Below, piece after piece: positions 1 to 8,150 of a stretch of DNA of 64,000 nt; positions within the stretch are counted from its first letter, which is position 1, and the number at the start of each line of letters is the position of its first letter. Location: positions 2,914,001-2,978,000 of the forward strand of contig CP108521.1 of NCBI GenBank assembly GCA_035999765.1. Reading direction: 5' to 3'. Origin of the DNA: Streptomyces sp. NBC_01231. GTDB lineage: Bacteria > Actinomycetota > Actinomycetes > Streptomycetales > Streptomycetaceae. The translations under genes were made by a program, and so were the position numbers. A model generated the notes under the pieces. The model was given only the letters and a program-made list of their open reading frames with translations. It did no database searches and was not told the origin of the DNA.

Positions 1-8
1 TTTATCAG

Positions 9-66
9 TTGACAAGACGGATCGTCTCGCCGGACAGTGGACACTGAACCGAGACGACCCGTCTCG
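9..66 (+). promoter_or_regulatory. Promoter region with two similar palindromes (TetR-type operator candidates)
   Basis: A -35-like TTGACA lies at 9-14. It abuts an inverted repeat AGACG-GAT-CGTCT (15-27). A second, perfect palindrome CGAGACG-ACC-CGTCTCG occupies 50-66, 30 bases before the start codon at 96. Both share the half-site (G/A)AGACG with a 3-base spacer, the geometry of many TetR-family operators. No clear -10 hexamer is visible. The cognate regulator is not in the window and may lie just to the left. That these are operators is inference. Confidence 0.5.
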
Positions 67-95
67 TCATTGTGTGTGTACCAGGAGGAGACCCC

Positions 96-290
96 ATGTC
101 CCGTGGTGGATCAGGAAACATGCTGGGAGTCGGCGGCACCCGCAGCAACCTCGGCCGCAAGGCACTGCGGGGCGGTGGGCGCGGCGGGCAGATCGGCGGC
201 GGCCTCGACCCCCAGGCCCAGAAACGGGAGTTGCTGCGCAGGCTCCAGGAAAAACACCAGGAGGAGGCCCCGAGCGAAGAGACGACGTGA
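96..290 (+). CDS. Small DUF6243-like hypothetical protein
   Basis: The 64-aa product is rich in Gly and Arg at the N-terminus (MSRGGSGNMLGVGG...) and charged at the C-terminus, with no membrane segment. The pattern matches a short Streptomyces family usually annotated DUF6243; its function is unknown. The ATG at 96 is chosen because AGGAGG-like bases at 83-89 precede it with good spacing. An upstream in-frame start at 72 would place that ribosome site inside the gene. The stop at 288-290 directly abuts the stop of the convergent gene on the other strand. The paired palindromes upstream suggest tight repression. Confidence 0.7.
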   Translation: MSRGGSGNMLGVGGTRSNLGRKALRGGGRGGQIGGGLDPQAQKRELLRRLQEKHQEEAPSEETT

Positions 291-1274
291 CTAACGGTCC
301 GCCGGGGGCCAGTCGTCGCCCCAGTCCGCGTCGCGGGCCGCCTTGTAGAGGTCGCCGTGTCGCTTGGTGACCGTGCGGCGGCTCAGCCGCTCGTCGGTCT
401 CGCACAGGTCGAGCAGGACCTGGCCCTTGCGGATCTTGGGGCGCCGGACCACCCGGGAGGGGGCCGGCGCCACCGGGAAGCGGGCGGCGGCGACATAGGC
501 GAACTTCTCGTCCTCGTAGGCGAGGGAGCCGCCCTTGATCTGGCGGTGCAGGGAGGAACGGCTGACCCGGGCGGAGAAGTGGCACCAGTCCTCTCCGGGG
601 ACGATCGGGCAGGCGGCGCTGTGCGGGCAGGGCGCGGCGACCTGGAAACCGGCGGCGACGAGTCGGTCGCGGGCCTCGATCACGCGGGCGTAGCCGTCGG
701 GGGTGCCCGGTTCGACGATCACGACGGCCTGCGCTGCGGTCGCGGCGGCGTCGACGAGAGCTGCGCGGTCGGGGGCGGTGAGTTCGTTGAGGACGTACGA
801 GACGGTGACGAGGTCGGTGTCGTCGAGCGCCGTTCCGATCCGGGAGCGTTGCCAACGGACGTCCCGCAGAGCCGGATTGGCGGCGGCCACCTCGCGCCCC
901 AGGGCGAGGGCGGGTTCGGACCAGTCGATCACGGTGACCGGCCGCACCCCGTCCCAGGTGGCACTGACCGCCCAGGTCGCCGCGCCGGTGCCACCGCCGA
1001 CATCGACATGACCGGCGGGGACCCACTCGGGTACGGCCGCCGCGAACGCGTCCAGAGCCGACCGTACGGCCTCGAAGGTGGCGGGCATGCGGTAGGCGGC
1101 GTACGCGGCGACGTCCGCGCGGTCGCGGAGGATCGGGCTGTCGGTGGGAGTGGCGCCCCGGTAGTTGGCGATCAGACGCTCCACCGCCTGCGCGGCCTGC
1201 CGGGGCGGAAGCCCGTCGAGCAGCACGGCAAGGGCGGCACGCAGGGTCTCGGCCGGGGCTACGGGGGCGTTCAC
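291..1274 (-). CDS. Rsm22-like small ribosomal subunit methyltransferase family protein
   Basis: The 327-aa product has a Rossmann methyltransferase core: motif I reads VDVGGGTGAATWAV near residue 90, followed by an acidic VIDWSEPAL strand and a SYVLNELT segment typical of the Rsm22 family. The C-terminal third carries Cys and His residues (PCPHSAACP, DWCHFSARV) of the kind that form a metal-binding cluster in Rsm22 proteins. Family members associate with the small ribosomal subunit; the substrate of bacterial members is not established. The gene is convergent with the small protein to its left and is followed upstream by about 490 bases of low-complexity DNA. Family assignment is fairly secure; substrate is inference. 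Confidence 0.8.
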   Translation of the reverse strand: MNAPVAPAETLRAALAVLLDGLPPRQAAQAVERLIANYRGATPTDSPILRDRADVAAYAAYRMPATFEAVRSALDAFAAAVPEWVPAGHVDVGGGTGAATWAVSATWDGVRPVTVIDWSEPALALGREVAAANPALRDVRWQRSRIGTALDDTDLVTVSYVLNELTAPDRAALVDAAATAAQAVVIVEPGTPDGYARVIEARDRLVAAGFQVAAPCPHSAACPIVPGEDWCHFSARVSRSSLHRQIKGGSLAYEDEKFAYVAAARFPVAPAPSRVVRRPKIRKGQVLLDLCETDERLSRRTVTKRHGDLYKAARDADWGDDWPPADR

Positions 1275-1766
1275 CCGGCGATTCTATGACCGCCGCACTT
1301 CGGGACGGCTCCCGGCCGCTTCCCACCGGCCAACCGGCCCGCAACCGCGCACGCTCCCCCACCCGCGTACGACGGAAAGGTGACTGGACGGGAGGACCGT
1401 CCGCCCGACGGGACGAGGGTTTCGCCCATCGGCACCCGCGCCCGCGCACGGAGGGAAGGGGACGGGACGGGGGTGTCCGCCCGCAGCGGTTGTCGCGTCA
1501 ACACCGCCCCCCCCTCACCAGGAAACCGATTCCGCGACGTTCCGAGGACGGATACCCCCGTCCCGGCCCCGCCCCACCCCCGAACCGCAGGCGCTACAGC
1601 CACCCCCACCGAACCCGCACAGGCGCCGCAGGCACCGCGCCCGCCCCCACCGCCGGAGGCACCCGCACAGGCGCCGCAGGCATCGCCCCACCGAACCCCC
1701 ACAGGCCGCCGCAGGCATCCCCCGCCCCACCGCCGGAGACACCCGCACCCACACCCGCCCCCCCCC
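1275..1766. repeat. Low-complexity C-rich intergenic region with imperfect 20-bp repeats
   Basis: No convincing gene is seen here. The stretch is extremely rich in C on the plus strand, giving spurious proline-rich reading frames. Three imperfect copies of CCCGCACAGGCGCCGCAGG lie at 1614-1634, 1662-1682 and 1697-1717, separated by CCCCACCG-type filler. It separates the Rsm22-like gene from the serine hydrolase, both on the minus strand, so it may hold the promoter of the former. Low complexity also makes this a likely site of assembly or length variation. Confidence 0.6.
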
Positions 1767-2897
1767 CTAAGCCCCCCGCACCGCCCGAGCCACCCGCGTC
1801 CCCGCAGCCGCCCTGGGCCGACTGTCCGGCGGCCGTCTCCTCGGATGGACCGAGTTCGCCAGCAGGACCAGGAACGTGTCCGAAGCCCGGTCCAGCACCA
1901 GCGAGGTGCCCGTGAAGCCGGTGTGCCCGGCCGCTCCCCGTCCCGCCAGTTCACCCATGAACCACGGTTGGTCGAGGGCGAAGCCCAGACCCGGCGGGGT
2001 GAGCAGCAGTTCGACGAAGTCGGGGCCGAGGATGCGGGCCGGCCCGTACGAGCCGCCCGCGAGCAGGGTGCGGCAGAACACCGCCAGGTCCCGGCCGGTC
2101 GAGAACAGGCCCGCGTGACCGGCCACCCCGCCCAGCGCCCAGGCGTTCTCGTCGTGGACCTCGCCCCGCACCATCCCCCGGTCGGTCTTGGCCCAGGGCC
2201 GCCGCTGGTCCTCCGTGGCCGCCGCGTCGGGACAGGGTCCGAAGCGGGTCGCCGTCATGCCGAGCGGGCGGGTGATGCCGTGATGGACGAGGTCGTCGAG
2301 GGTGCGGCCGGTGACGCGTTCGAGGACGTATTGGAGAAGGAGCGGGTTCAGGTCGGAGTAGGTGTACGTGCCGGGCGCCCCGGCCGGGGGCTCCGCGCGC
2401 AGCAGCGCCAGGCGTTCCTCGGCGTCCAGGCAGTCGTACAGCGGTAGTTCGGGACGCAGTCCGGAGGTGTGGGTGAGCAGTTCCCGCACGGTGACGCCGT
2501 GTTCGGCGGCGGCACGGAAGTCAGGCAGGAACGCCCCGACCCGCGCGTCGATGCCCAGCGTGCCCCGCTCGATCTGCTGGACGGCGGCGACGGCGGTGAA
2601 CAGCTTGGTGAGGGAGGCCAGGTCGAAGGGGGTGTGGACGGTCATCGGAACGCGGGCGTCGTGCGGGAGTTCCAGGCCGGCGTCCGCCTCGGGGTCGTAG
2701 GACGCGTAGCGGACGGCCCAGCCCGCCGCCTCCTCCACGGCGATCACCGGACCGCGCCCGGCGACCACCACGGCGCCCGGCGCCCACGGGCGCTCACCGG
2801 TCGTGAGCTCGTGGACCTCCGCGACGAGGCGCCGCAGTTCCCTCGGGTCGAGTCCGGCCCGTTCCGGTGTGTCGTGGCGCAGTCTCGGTGCGCTCAG
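1767..2897 (-). CDS. Serine hydrolase (beta-lactamase/class C PBP-like), probable CTG start
   Basis: The product is about 376 aa and carries the class C beta-lactamase/DD-peptidase signatures: SLTK (nucleophile Ser about residue 95), YSDLN (about 170) and HTGFTG near the C-terminus. It probably hydrolyses an amide or ester; the substrate is unknown and no signal peptide is evident. Start choice is unusual. Homology-like sequence begins at SAPRLRHDTPERAGL and no ATG/GTG/TTG sits there. A CTG at 2897 overlaps the TGA of the upstream efflux gene (CTGA) and follows a strong GGAGGAGGAGAG ribosome site. Alternatives are GTG 2987 or a TTG nearby, both deep inside the preceding gene. Translational coupling with the efflux gene is likely. 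The C-terminal 25 residues are Arg-rich and atypical. Confidence 0.8.
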   Translation of the reverse strand: MSAPRLRHDTPERAGLDPRELRRLVAEVHELTTGERPWAPGAVVVAGRGPVIAVEEAAGWAVRYASYDPEADAGLELPHDARVPMTVHTPFDLASLTKLFTAVAAVQQIERGTLGIDARVGAFLPDFRAAAEHGVTVRELLTHTSGLRPELPLYDCLDAEERLALLRAEPPAGAPGTYTYSDLNPLLLQYVLERVTGRTLDDLVHHGITRPLGMTATRFGPCPDAAATEDQRRPWAKTDRGMVRGEVHDENAWALGGVAGHAGLFSTGRDLAVFCRTLLAGGSYGPARILGPDFVELLLTPPGLGFALDQPWFMGELAGRGAAGHTGFTGTSLVLDRASDTFLVLLANSVHPRRRPPDSRPRAAAGTRVARAVRGA

Positions 2898-4282
2898 CTC
2901 TCCTCCTCCACCTTCTCCACCTTCGGCTCCGGTCGAGCGGGGTGGCCCCCACCCTCCACGATCGCACGCGTGTTCCAAGGACGGCACATTCCCACGAAGC
3001 AGGCACCCGCCACCAGTACGGCAGCCAGTTGGACGAGTGCCATCGGCACGGCGGTCTCCTCGCCGGCGATCCCGACGAGAGGCGCGGCGACCGCGCCGAC
3101 GAGGAAGGACGAGGTGCCCAGCAGTGCGGACGCGGCGCCGGCGGAGTGCTCGACCCGCATCAGGGCGAGCGCCTGGGCGTTGGGCATGGTCACGGCGATC
3201 GCGGACATCACCACGAACAGCCCGACCGCGATCGGAGCGAGCCCCACCTCCCCGAAGACACCCGTCGTCATCAGCAGCAGCGCGGTCGCCGCGAGCCCGA
3301 TGACCACGAGGCCGACGGCGAGCACCTTGTCCAGGCTGACCCGGCCGACCAGCAGCTTGCCGTTGATCTGGCCCATGATCACCAGCCCCACGGAGTTGGC
3401 GCCGAACAGCAGGCTGAAGGTCTGCGGGGAGGCGCCGTAGATCTCCTGGATGACGAACGGGGACGCCGAGATGTAGGCGAAGACGACAACGAAGGCGAAG
3501 CTGCCGGTGAGGACGTAGCCGCTGAAGACGCGGTCGGCGAGCAGGGTGCGCATGGAACGCAGGGCTTCTCCCACGCCGCCGCCGTGCCGGTCGGCCGGGG
3601 CGAGGGTCTCGGGCAGCCGGGTCCACACCAGGACGGTGAGCGCGATCCCGACGACGGTCAGGACGACGAACACGCCCCGCCAGTCCGTCACCCGCAGGAT
3701 CTGCCCGCCGACGAGCGGCGCGAGGATCGGGGCGACCCCGGAGATCAGCATGAGGTTGGAGAAGAAGCGGGCCATGGCCACGCCCTGGTAGAGGTCGCGT
3801 ACGACGGCCCGGGCGATCACTATCCCGGCCGCGCCCGCGAGGCCCTGCGCCAACCGGAAGAGGACCAGGAGTTCGACGGTGGGCGCGAGGGCGCACACGG
3901 CGGTGGCGACGACGTAGACCACGAGGCCGATGAGCAGGGGGCGTCGACGGCCCCATCGGTCGCTCATCGGGCCGACCACGATCTGCCCGAGGGCCATGCC
4001 GACCAGGCAGGCGGTGAGGGTGAGCTGGACGGTGGCGGCGGGCGCGGCGAGGGATTCGGTGACCGCCGGGAGCGACGGGAGGTACATGTCCATCGCCAGC
4101 GGGGGCGTGGCGGTGAGGCCGCCGAGGAGGAGGGTGACGAGGAAGCCGGTGCGGCGGAGGCCGGGCGGCGGCGGACCGGCGGGGCCTGTCGCGCTCGGTA
4201 CGGACGACGGCTTCGGCGCCGTGCCGGTGTGTGCCACGGCCGACTGCGCCTCGTGCGGTGTCGACGCCCCACGCTCGGGCAT
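2894..4282 (-). CDS. Bcr/CflA-type multidrug efflux MFS transporter
   Basis: The product of about 462 aa has 12 predicted membrane helices. It has the DMYLPSLP motif in helix 1 typical of the Bcr/CflA drug-resistance subfamily and a GPMSDRWGRRRPLL loop between helices 2 and 3 (MFS motif A). It should export small molecules by proton antiport. The ATG at 4282 is chosen because AGGGAGG lies just upstream; a GTG at 4312 would add ten residues. The gene overlaps the serine hydrolase start by four bases, so the two are co-expressed. The divergent oxidoreductase gene lies 86 bases away across a shared promoter region. Substrate is unknown. Confidence 0.88.
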   Translation of the reverse strand: MPERGASTPHEAQSAVAHTGTAPKPSSVPSATGPAGPPPPGLRRTGFLVTLLLGGLTATPPLAMDMYLPSLPAVTESLAAPAATVQLTLTACLVGMALGQIVVGPMSDRWGRRRPLLIGLVVYVVATAVCALAPTVELLVLFRLAQGLAGAAGIVIARAVVRDLYQGVAMARFFSNLMLISGVAPILAPLVGGQILRVTDWRGVFVVLTVVGIALTVLVWTRLPETLAPADRHGGGVGEALRSMRTLLADRVFSGYVLTGSFAFVVVFAYISASPFVIQEIYGASPQTFSLLFGANSVGLVIMGQINGKLLVGRVSLDKVLAVGLVVIGLAATALLLMTTGVFGEVGLAPIAVGLFVVMSAIAVTMPNAQALALMRVEHSAGAASALLGTSSFLVGAVAAPLVGIAGEETAVPMALVQLAAVLVAGACFVGMCRPWNTRAIVEGGGHPARPEPKVEKVEEES

Positions 4283-4368
4283 GTGCCCCTCCCTCTCCGG
4301 TTGATCCGCCACCTATGCTCTCAGCTCGTACAGAGTGCCGAGGGTCACGTGAGCGAGGGTGGGGCCGG

Positions 4369-5376
4369 ATGACGGAGGAGAGCGTGCGCTGGGGGATCCT
4401 GGCGACGGGCGGAATCGCGGCGGCGTTCACCGCGGAACTCGTGGATCTGCCGGACGCGGAGGTCGTGGCGGTGGCCTCGCGGACCGAGGAGTCGGCGAAG
4501 GCCTTCGCGGAGCGGTTCGGGATCCCGCGGGCCTACGGCGGCTGGGAGGAACTCGCGCACGACGAGGACGTCGACGTCGTGTACGTCGCCGCCCCGCACG
4601 CGGCGCACCGGGCGGCGGCCGGGATGTGTCTTTCGGCCGGGCGGAACGTGCTGTGCGAGAAGGCGTTCACGCTGAACGCGCGGGAGGCCGAGGAACTGGT
4701 CGCGCTGGCGAAGGAGCGCGGGAGCTTCCTGATGGAGGCCATGTGGATGTACTGCAACCCGCTGATCCGGCGTCTCGCAGGCCTGGTGCGGGACGGCGCC
4801 GTCGGCGAAGTGCGCAGTGTGCACGCCGACTTCGGCCTGGCGGGGCCCTTCCCGCCCTCGCACCGGCTGCGCGACCCTGCGCAGGGCGGCGGCGCGCTGC
4901 TCGACCTCGGCGTGTACCCGGTGTCGTTCGCACAGCTGCTGCTCGGCGAGCCGGCGGACGTCTCGGCGCGGGCGGTGCTCTCCGACGAGGGTGTCGACCT
5001 CCAGACGGCCGCGCTGCTGTCCTGGGAGAGCGGCGCGCTCGCCTCGGTGCACTGCTCCGTCGTCGGCGGTACGGCCACCACCGCCTCGGTCACCGGGTCG
5101 CAGGGCCGCATCGACATCCCGTACGGCTTCTTCCACACCGACCGCTTCGTGCTGCACCGCGACGGCCGCGACCCGGAGGAGTTCACGACCGGCCCGGCGG
5201 ACCGGGGCAGCCTCAAGCACGAGGCCCTGGAGGTGATGCGGGCCCTGCGCGCGGGCGAGACCGAGTCCCCGCTGGTGCCGCTCGACGGCACGCTCGCGGT
5301 GATGCGCACGCTCGACGCGATCCGGGACCAGGTCGGCGTCCGCTACCCGAGCGAGACGGAGCTCACCCCGGCCTGA
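4369..5376 (+). CDS. Gfo/Idh/MocA family oxidoreductase
   Basis: The 335-aa product starts with a Rossmann NAD(P)-binding motif (WGILATGGIAAAFTAEL). It carries the CEKAF variant of the EKP motif near residue 100 and a C-terminal Gfo/Idh/MocA sheet domain with GGGALLDLGVYP. These enzymes oxidise or reduce sugars, inositols or similar hydroxyl compounds with NAD(P); the substrate here cannot be read from sequence. ATG 4369 is chosen since the Rossmann strand follows directly, whereas the longer frame is a shadow of the divergent gene. The length fits the family. Confidence 0.88.
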   Translation: MTEESVRWGILATGGIAAAFTAELVDLPDAEVVAVASRTEESAKAFAERFGIPRAYGGWEELAHDEDVDVVYVAAPHAAHRAAAGMCLSAGRNVLCEKAFTLNAREAEELVALAKERGSFLMEAMWMYCNPLIRRLAGLVRDGAVGEVRSVHADFGLAGPFPPSHRLRDPAQGGGALLDLGVYPVSFAQLLLGEPADVSARAVLSDEGVDLQTAALLSWESGALASVHCSVVGGTATTASVTGSQGRIDIPYGFFHTDRFVLHRDGRDPEEFTTGPADRGSLKHEALEVMRALRAGETESPLVPLDGTLAVMRTLDAIRDQVGVRYPSETELTPA

Positions 5377-5377
5377 C

Positions 5378-5415
5378 CCGCACGACCCTGCCCCGCACGA
5401 CCCTGCCCCGCACGC
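5378..5415 (+). repeat. 15-bp tandem repeat after the oxidoreductase gene
   Basis: The unit CCGCACGACCCTGCC occurs twice in tandem (5378-5392, 5393-5407) with a partial third copy. It lies just past the stop codon of the oxidoreductase gene, in the 96-base gap before the SDR gene. No function is evident. Confidence 0.75.
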
Positions 5416-5472
5416 CGACCCAGATCCGCACGCCGGCCTGGGCGTCGGGGGCCTCCCGTACGCTGCGGGCCC

Positions 5473-6315
5473 ATGATTGCCATGCGAAGTGCCAAGGATT
5501 CGAGGGTCGCGGTGGTGACCGGCGCGGGTTCCGGCATCGGCCGCGCGGTCGCCGTGGAACTGCTGAACGCGGGCTGGTCGGTGGCGCTGGCGGGCCGTCG
5601 GCGACACACGCTGGAGGAGACGGCGGGGCTGGCACCCCCAAACCTTGAGGGCTCCGCGGGCTCCGCGGGCTCGGCGGGCTCGGCGGGCTCCGCGGGCTCT
5701 GAGCGCTCCGCGGATGCCACGATCGCCGTCCCCACGGACGTGTCGCGGCCGCAGGAGGTGGCCGCGCTGTTCGCCGCCACCGTGGAGCGCTTCGGGCGGG
5801 TGGACCTGCTGTTCAACAACGCGGGCACGTTCGGGCCGGGCGGGGTTCCGGTCGAGGAGCTGGCCTACGACGCCTGGCGGCACGTGGTGGACACCAACCT
5901 GAACGGGGCCTTCCTGTGCGCGCAGGCCGCGTACCGGCAGATGAAGGAGCAGCATCCGCAGGGCGGCCGGATCATCAACAACGGGTCGATCTCGGCGCAC
6001 ACGCCCCGGCCGCGCTCGGTGGCCTACACGGCGACCAAGCACGCGCTGACCGGCCTGACCAAGTCCCTGTCGCTGGACGGGCGGCCGTACAACATCGCGG
6101 TCGGGCAGATCGACATCGGCAACGCGGCCACCGACATGACCGAGCGGATGGGGACCGGGGCCCTCCAGGCGAACGGGGAGGTCGTGCCCGAGCCCGTGAT
6201 GGACGTGGCCGATGTGGCGCGCACGGTGCGGCACATGGCCGAGCTGCCGCTGGAGGCGAACGTGCAGTTCGCGACGGTGTTGGCGACGGCGATGCCGTAC
6301 GTGGGACGTGGCTGA
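5473..6315 (+). CDS. SDR family oxidoreductase with Gly-Ser-Ala repeat insertion
   Basis: The 280-aa product is a classical short-chain dehydrogenase. It has the TGAGSGIG cofactor motif (about residues 16-23), NNAG (about 115), a catalytic Ser in NGSISAHT and the YTATKHA Tyr-Lys pair (about 180-184). It should carry out NAD(P)-dependent alcohol/ketone interconversion; the substrate is unknown. The oddity is a GSA-type tripeptide repeat (residues about 60-75) encoded by five tandem 9-mers, placed between beta-3 and the cofactor-binding Asp region where SDRs normally have a short loop. ATG 5473 is used; a second ATG at 5482 is possible. The same strand and nearness suggest partial co-expression with the preceding oxidoreductase. 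Confidence 0.88.
   Translation: MIAMRSAKDSRVAVVTGAGSGIGRAVAVELLNAGWSVALAGRRRHTLEETAGLAPPNLEGSAGSAGSAGSAGSAGSERSADATIAVPTDVSRPQEVAALFAATVERFGRVDLLFNNAGTFGPGGVPVEELAYDAWRHVVDTNLNGAFLCAQAAYRQMKEQHPQGGRIINNGSISAHTPRPRSVAYTATKHALTGLTKSLSLDGRPYNIAVGQIDIGNAATDMTERMGTGALQANGEVVPEPVMDVADVARTVRHMAELPLEANVQFATVLATAMPYVGRG
5650..5694 (+). repeat. In-frame 9-bp minisatellite inside the SDR gene
   Basis: Five tandem copies of GGCTC(C/G)GCG run at 5650-5694, with a degenerate sixth copy after. They encode Gly-Ser-Ala triplets, and copy number changes would keep frame. Two copies read GGCTCGGCG and three GGCTCCGCG, consistent with slippage plus point change. Confidence 0.9.
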
Positions 6316-6583
6316 GCCACGCACTCAGGTCGTCACGTGCTCAACCTTCACAAATTAAATTGTGGATTCCGCACCATTCAGGCCGGTCACGCGCATATGC
6401 TCTTCATATCCTCCACGGGAGCTTCACACTTGGGGGATATGAGTTCCGTTGACCGCTCCCGAGGGGGGAGGCGGCAGCCGCTTCACCACACCGGGTGGGG
6501 GTGGACCTCGCGTGGGACCGCGAGGTGCGCACCGGTGCGGTGGAACGGCTGCCGCTTTCATACGGAGAACGGGACGGGGCCAC
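6316..6583. other. Intergenic stretch with AT-rich palindromes
   Basis: This is a convergent gap between the SDR and aldo/keto reductase genes. It is unusually AT-rich for this genome around 6345-6445. It holds CACAA-N6-TTGTG (6349-6364) and CATATCC (6405-6411) facing GGATATG (6435-6441). No convincing reading frame or classic terminator was seen. The symmetry may mark an RNA stem or a regulatory site, or a lost gene's promoter. Confidence 0.4.
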
Positions 6584-7606
6584 TCACCGCCCCAGGATCC
6601 GGTCGACCTCCGCCAGCTGCTCCGCGGTGAGCGGCCCCTTCTCCATCGCGCCCGCGTTCTGCTCGGCCTGCGCGACCGAACGGAAGCCGGGAATCGGGAC
6701 CGTGCGCGTGCTGCGCGCCCACAGCCAGGCGAGGGAGCCCTGCGCGAGCGTACGGCCGTCGCTGGTGAGGATCTCCCGGAGCGCGTCGACGCGGGAGAGC
6801 CAGTCGGGGGCAGCACCGGAGCCCTCGTCGAATCCCTCGAGCCAGGCCGGCGGCCGGCTGCGGATGTCCCCGGCCTCCAGCGCACCCTGGCGTTTCCCGG
6901 CCAGCAGCCCCATGGCGAGCGGACTGCGGTTGATGCTCGCCAGGTTCGACTCCTCGCACAGGGCGAGCATCTCGGGCGCGTCCTGCAACACGTTGATCGC
7001 GTGCTGTACGGCCGTGCAGTGCTCGCCCTCCGCGAACACCGCCGCCCGGGCCGGATCGTCGGTGCTCCAGGCGTACGCCCTGATCAGCCCTTCGCGTACG
7101 AACTCCTCACAGGCCTCGCGCAGTCGGGCCGCCTGGTCGGGGTGGGCATCGGAGATGTGCAGCTGGTAGAGGTCCACGTGGTCGGTGCCGAGGCGGGCGA
7201 GCGATGCGGTGAGGGCGCTGCGCGCGTGGTCGGGGGAGTCGTCCTGCCCGACCCGGGTCCGGGTGCGCTCGTCGAAGAGGTTGCCCCACTTGGTGGCGAG
7301 GACCACGTCGTCCCGGCGCTTGCCGAGGGCCCGGCCGAGGACGCGTTCGCTGTGGCCGGCTCCGTAGGTGTCCGCCGTGTCGAAGAACGTGACGCCCAGA
7401 TCGAGGGCGCGCCGGATCGCCCGTACGGACTCCTCGTCGTCGACCTTGCCCCAGCCGAGCGGCTGTCCGTCCGGCGACTGCCATTCGCCGCCGATCGCCC
7501 AGCAGCCGAAGCCGAGGGCGCTGACCTCGATGCCGCTGCGGCCCAGCGTCCTGGTGGTGGTGCTCTTATTGGCTCCGTTGGTCCTGGTGGTCCCGTTGGT
7601 CTCCAT
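6584..7606 (-). CDS. Aldo/keto reductase
   Basis: The 340-aa product has the (beta/alpha)8 AKR pattern. It shows FFDTADTYGAGHSE with the catalytic Asp and Tyr (about residues 70-76), the VVLATKWG catalytic Lys, the LYQLH strand with the active-site His, and a C-terminal VPIPGFRS cofactor-binding motif. It should use NADPH to reduce carbonyls. The start ATG at 7606 yields METNGTTRTNG, a short low-complexity N-terminus before the barrel. It lies 58 bases downstream of the NTF2-like gene on the same strand, so the two probably form a transcription unit. Confidence 0.9.
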   Translation of the reverse strand: METNGTTRTNGANKSTTTRTLGRSGIEVSALGFGCWAIGGEWQSPDGQPLGWGKVDDEESVRAIRRALDLGVTFFDTADTYGAGHSERVLGRALGKRRDDVVLATKWGNLFDERTRTRVGQDDSPDHARSALTASLARLGTDHVDLYQLHISDAHPDQAARLREACEEFVREGLIRAYAWSTDDPARAAVFAEGEHCTAVQHAINVLQDAPEMLALCEESNLASINRSPLAMGLLAGKRQGALEAGDIRSRPPAWLEGFDEGSGAAPDWLSRVDALREILTSDGRTLAQGSLAWLWARSTRTVPIPGFRSVAQAEQNAGAMEKGPLTAEQLAEVDRILGR

Positions 7607-7664
7607 GCCCGCGCACGCTAGGAGTTGGAGTGCACACCAACGCAAGCCCCCTGCCGCGGGTTTT

Positions 7665-8006
7665 TCAGGCCTGGCCGGTCTCGAAGCGGGAGATCCTGCC
7701 GTCGTCCGCCACCGTGAACTGCCACTTGGTGCGCATCTCGCCCCAGGTGTCGTTGCTGTAGCGGGCGAGGATCGCGCGGCCGCCCCGGGACTCGTTGTCG
7801 ACCTCCAGGTGGCCGTGCGTGGAGAAGATCTCCCGGTCGGTCCACTCGTCGAGGTCGCGGTCGAGACCGTCGTCCGCCATGGTCGCGCCGGGGGCGAGGA
7901 GCGCCTGGAAGGCGTCGCGGTCATGGGCGTTGACGGCGGTGACGAAGGCCCGTACGACCGGGTCCCTCAGTCTGGCGGTCTGAATCGTCATGCCAGTCAC
8001 ACTCAC
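7665..8006 (-). CDS. NTF2-like (SnoaL-type) domain protein
   Basis: The product is 108-113 aa, one SnoaL/NTF2-like cone fold. The N-terminal helix is VRAFVTAVNAHDRDAFQALLAPGATM, followed by beta strands ending KWQFTVADDGRISRFETGQA. Such proteins are small enzymes or binding proteins; no catalytic role can be assigned. Start choice is open between GTG 8006, GTG 8000 (best spaced from GGGGGAG at 8011-8017) and ATG 7991. It faces the doxX-like gene across a 144-base divergent promoter region and precedes the aldo/keto reductase. Confidence 0.75.
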   Translation of the reverse strand: MSVTGMTIQTARLRDPVVRAFVTAVNAHDRDAFQALLAPGATMADDGLDRDLDEWTDREIFSTHGHLEVDNESRGGRAILARYSNDTWGEMRTKWQFTVADDGRISRFETGQA

Positions 8007-8150
8007 ACCGCTCCCCCGGCTCCGCCACCCGAACGGCAGCCCGGGGGCGCCCGGGAGGTGTGAGGGGTGCGACGGTGGACACGCGGAGGGGGTTGTTTCT
8101 CTGCTGACTGTGCTTGTCGGCTGTTTCTGCTGTCTGTTCCAGGAGACATC

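Noticed and set aside
67..1449. Long minus-strand frame of 460 codons overlapping the Rsm22-like gene
   Set aside because: Its composition is Arg/Pro/Gly shadow sequence in another frame of the Rsm22-like gene; no domain pattern is seen.
1380..2447. Plus-strand frame of 355 codons, proline-rich
   Set aside because: It runs through low-complexity C-rich DNA and then over the serine hydrolase in antisense; codon bias favours the hydrolase.
2867..4372. Antisense frame of 501 codons across the efflux gene
   Set aside because: Rich in Asp/His/Gly from reversed MFS codons; the efflux protein on the other strand has clear motifs.
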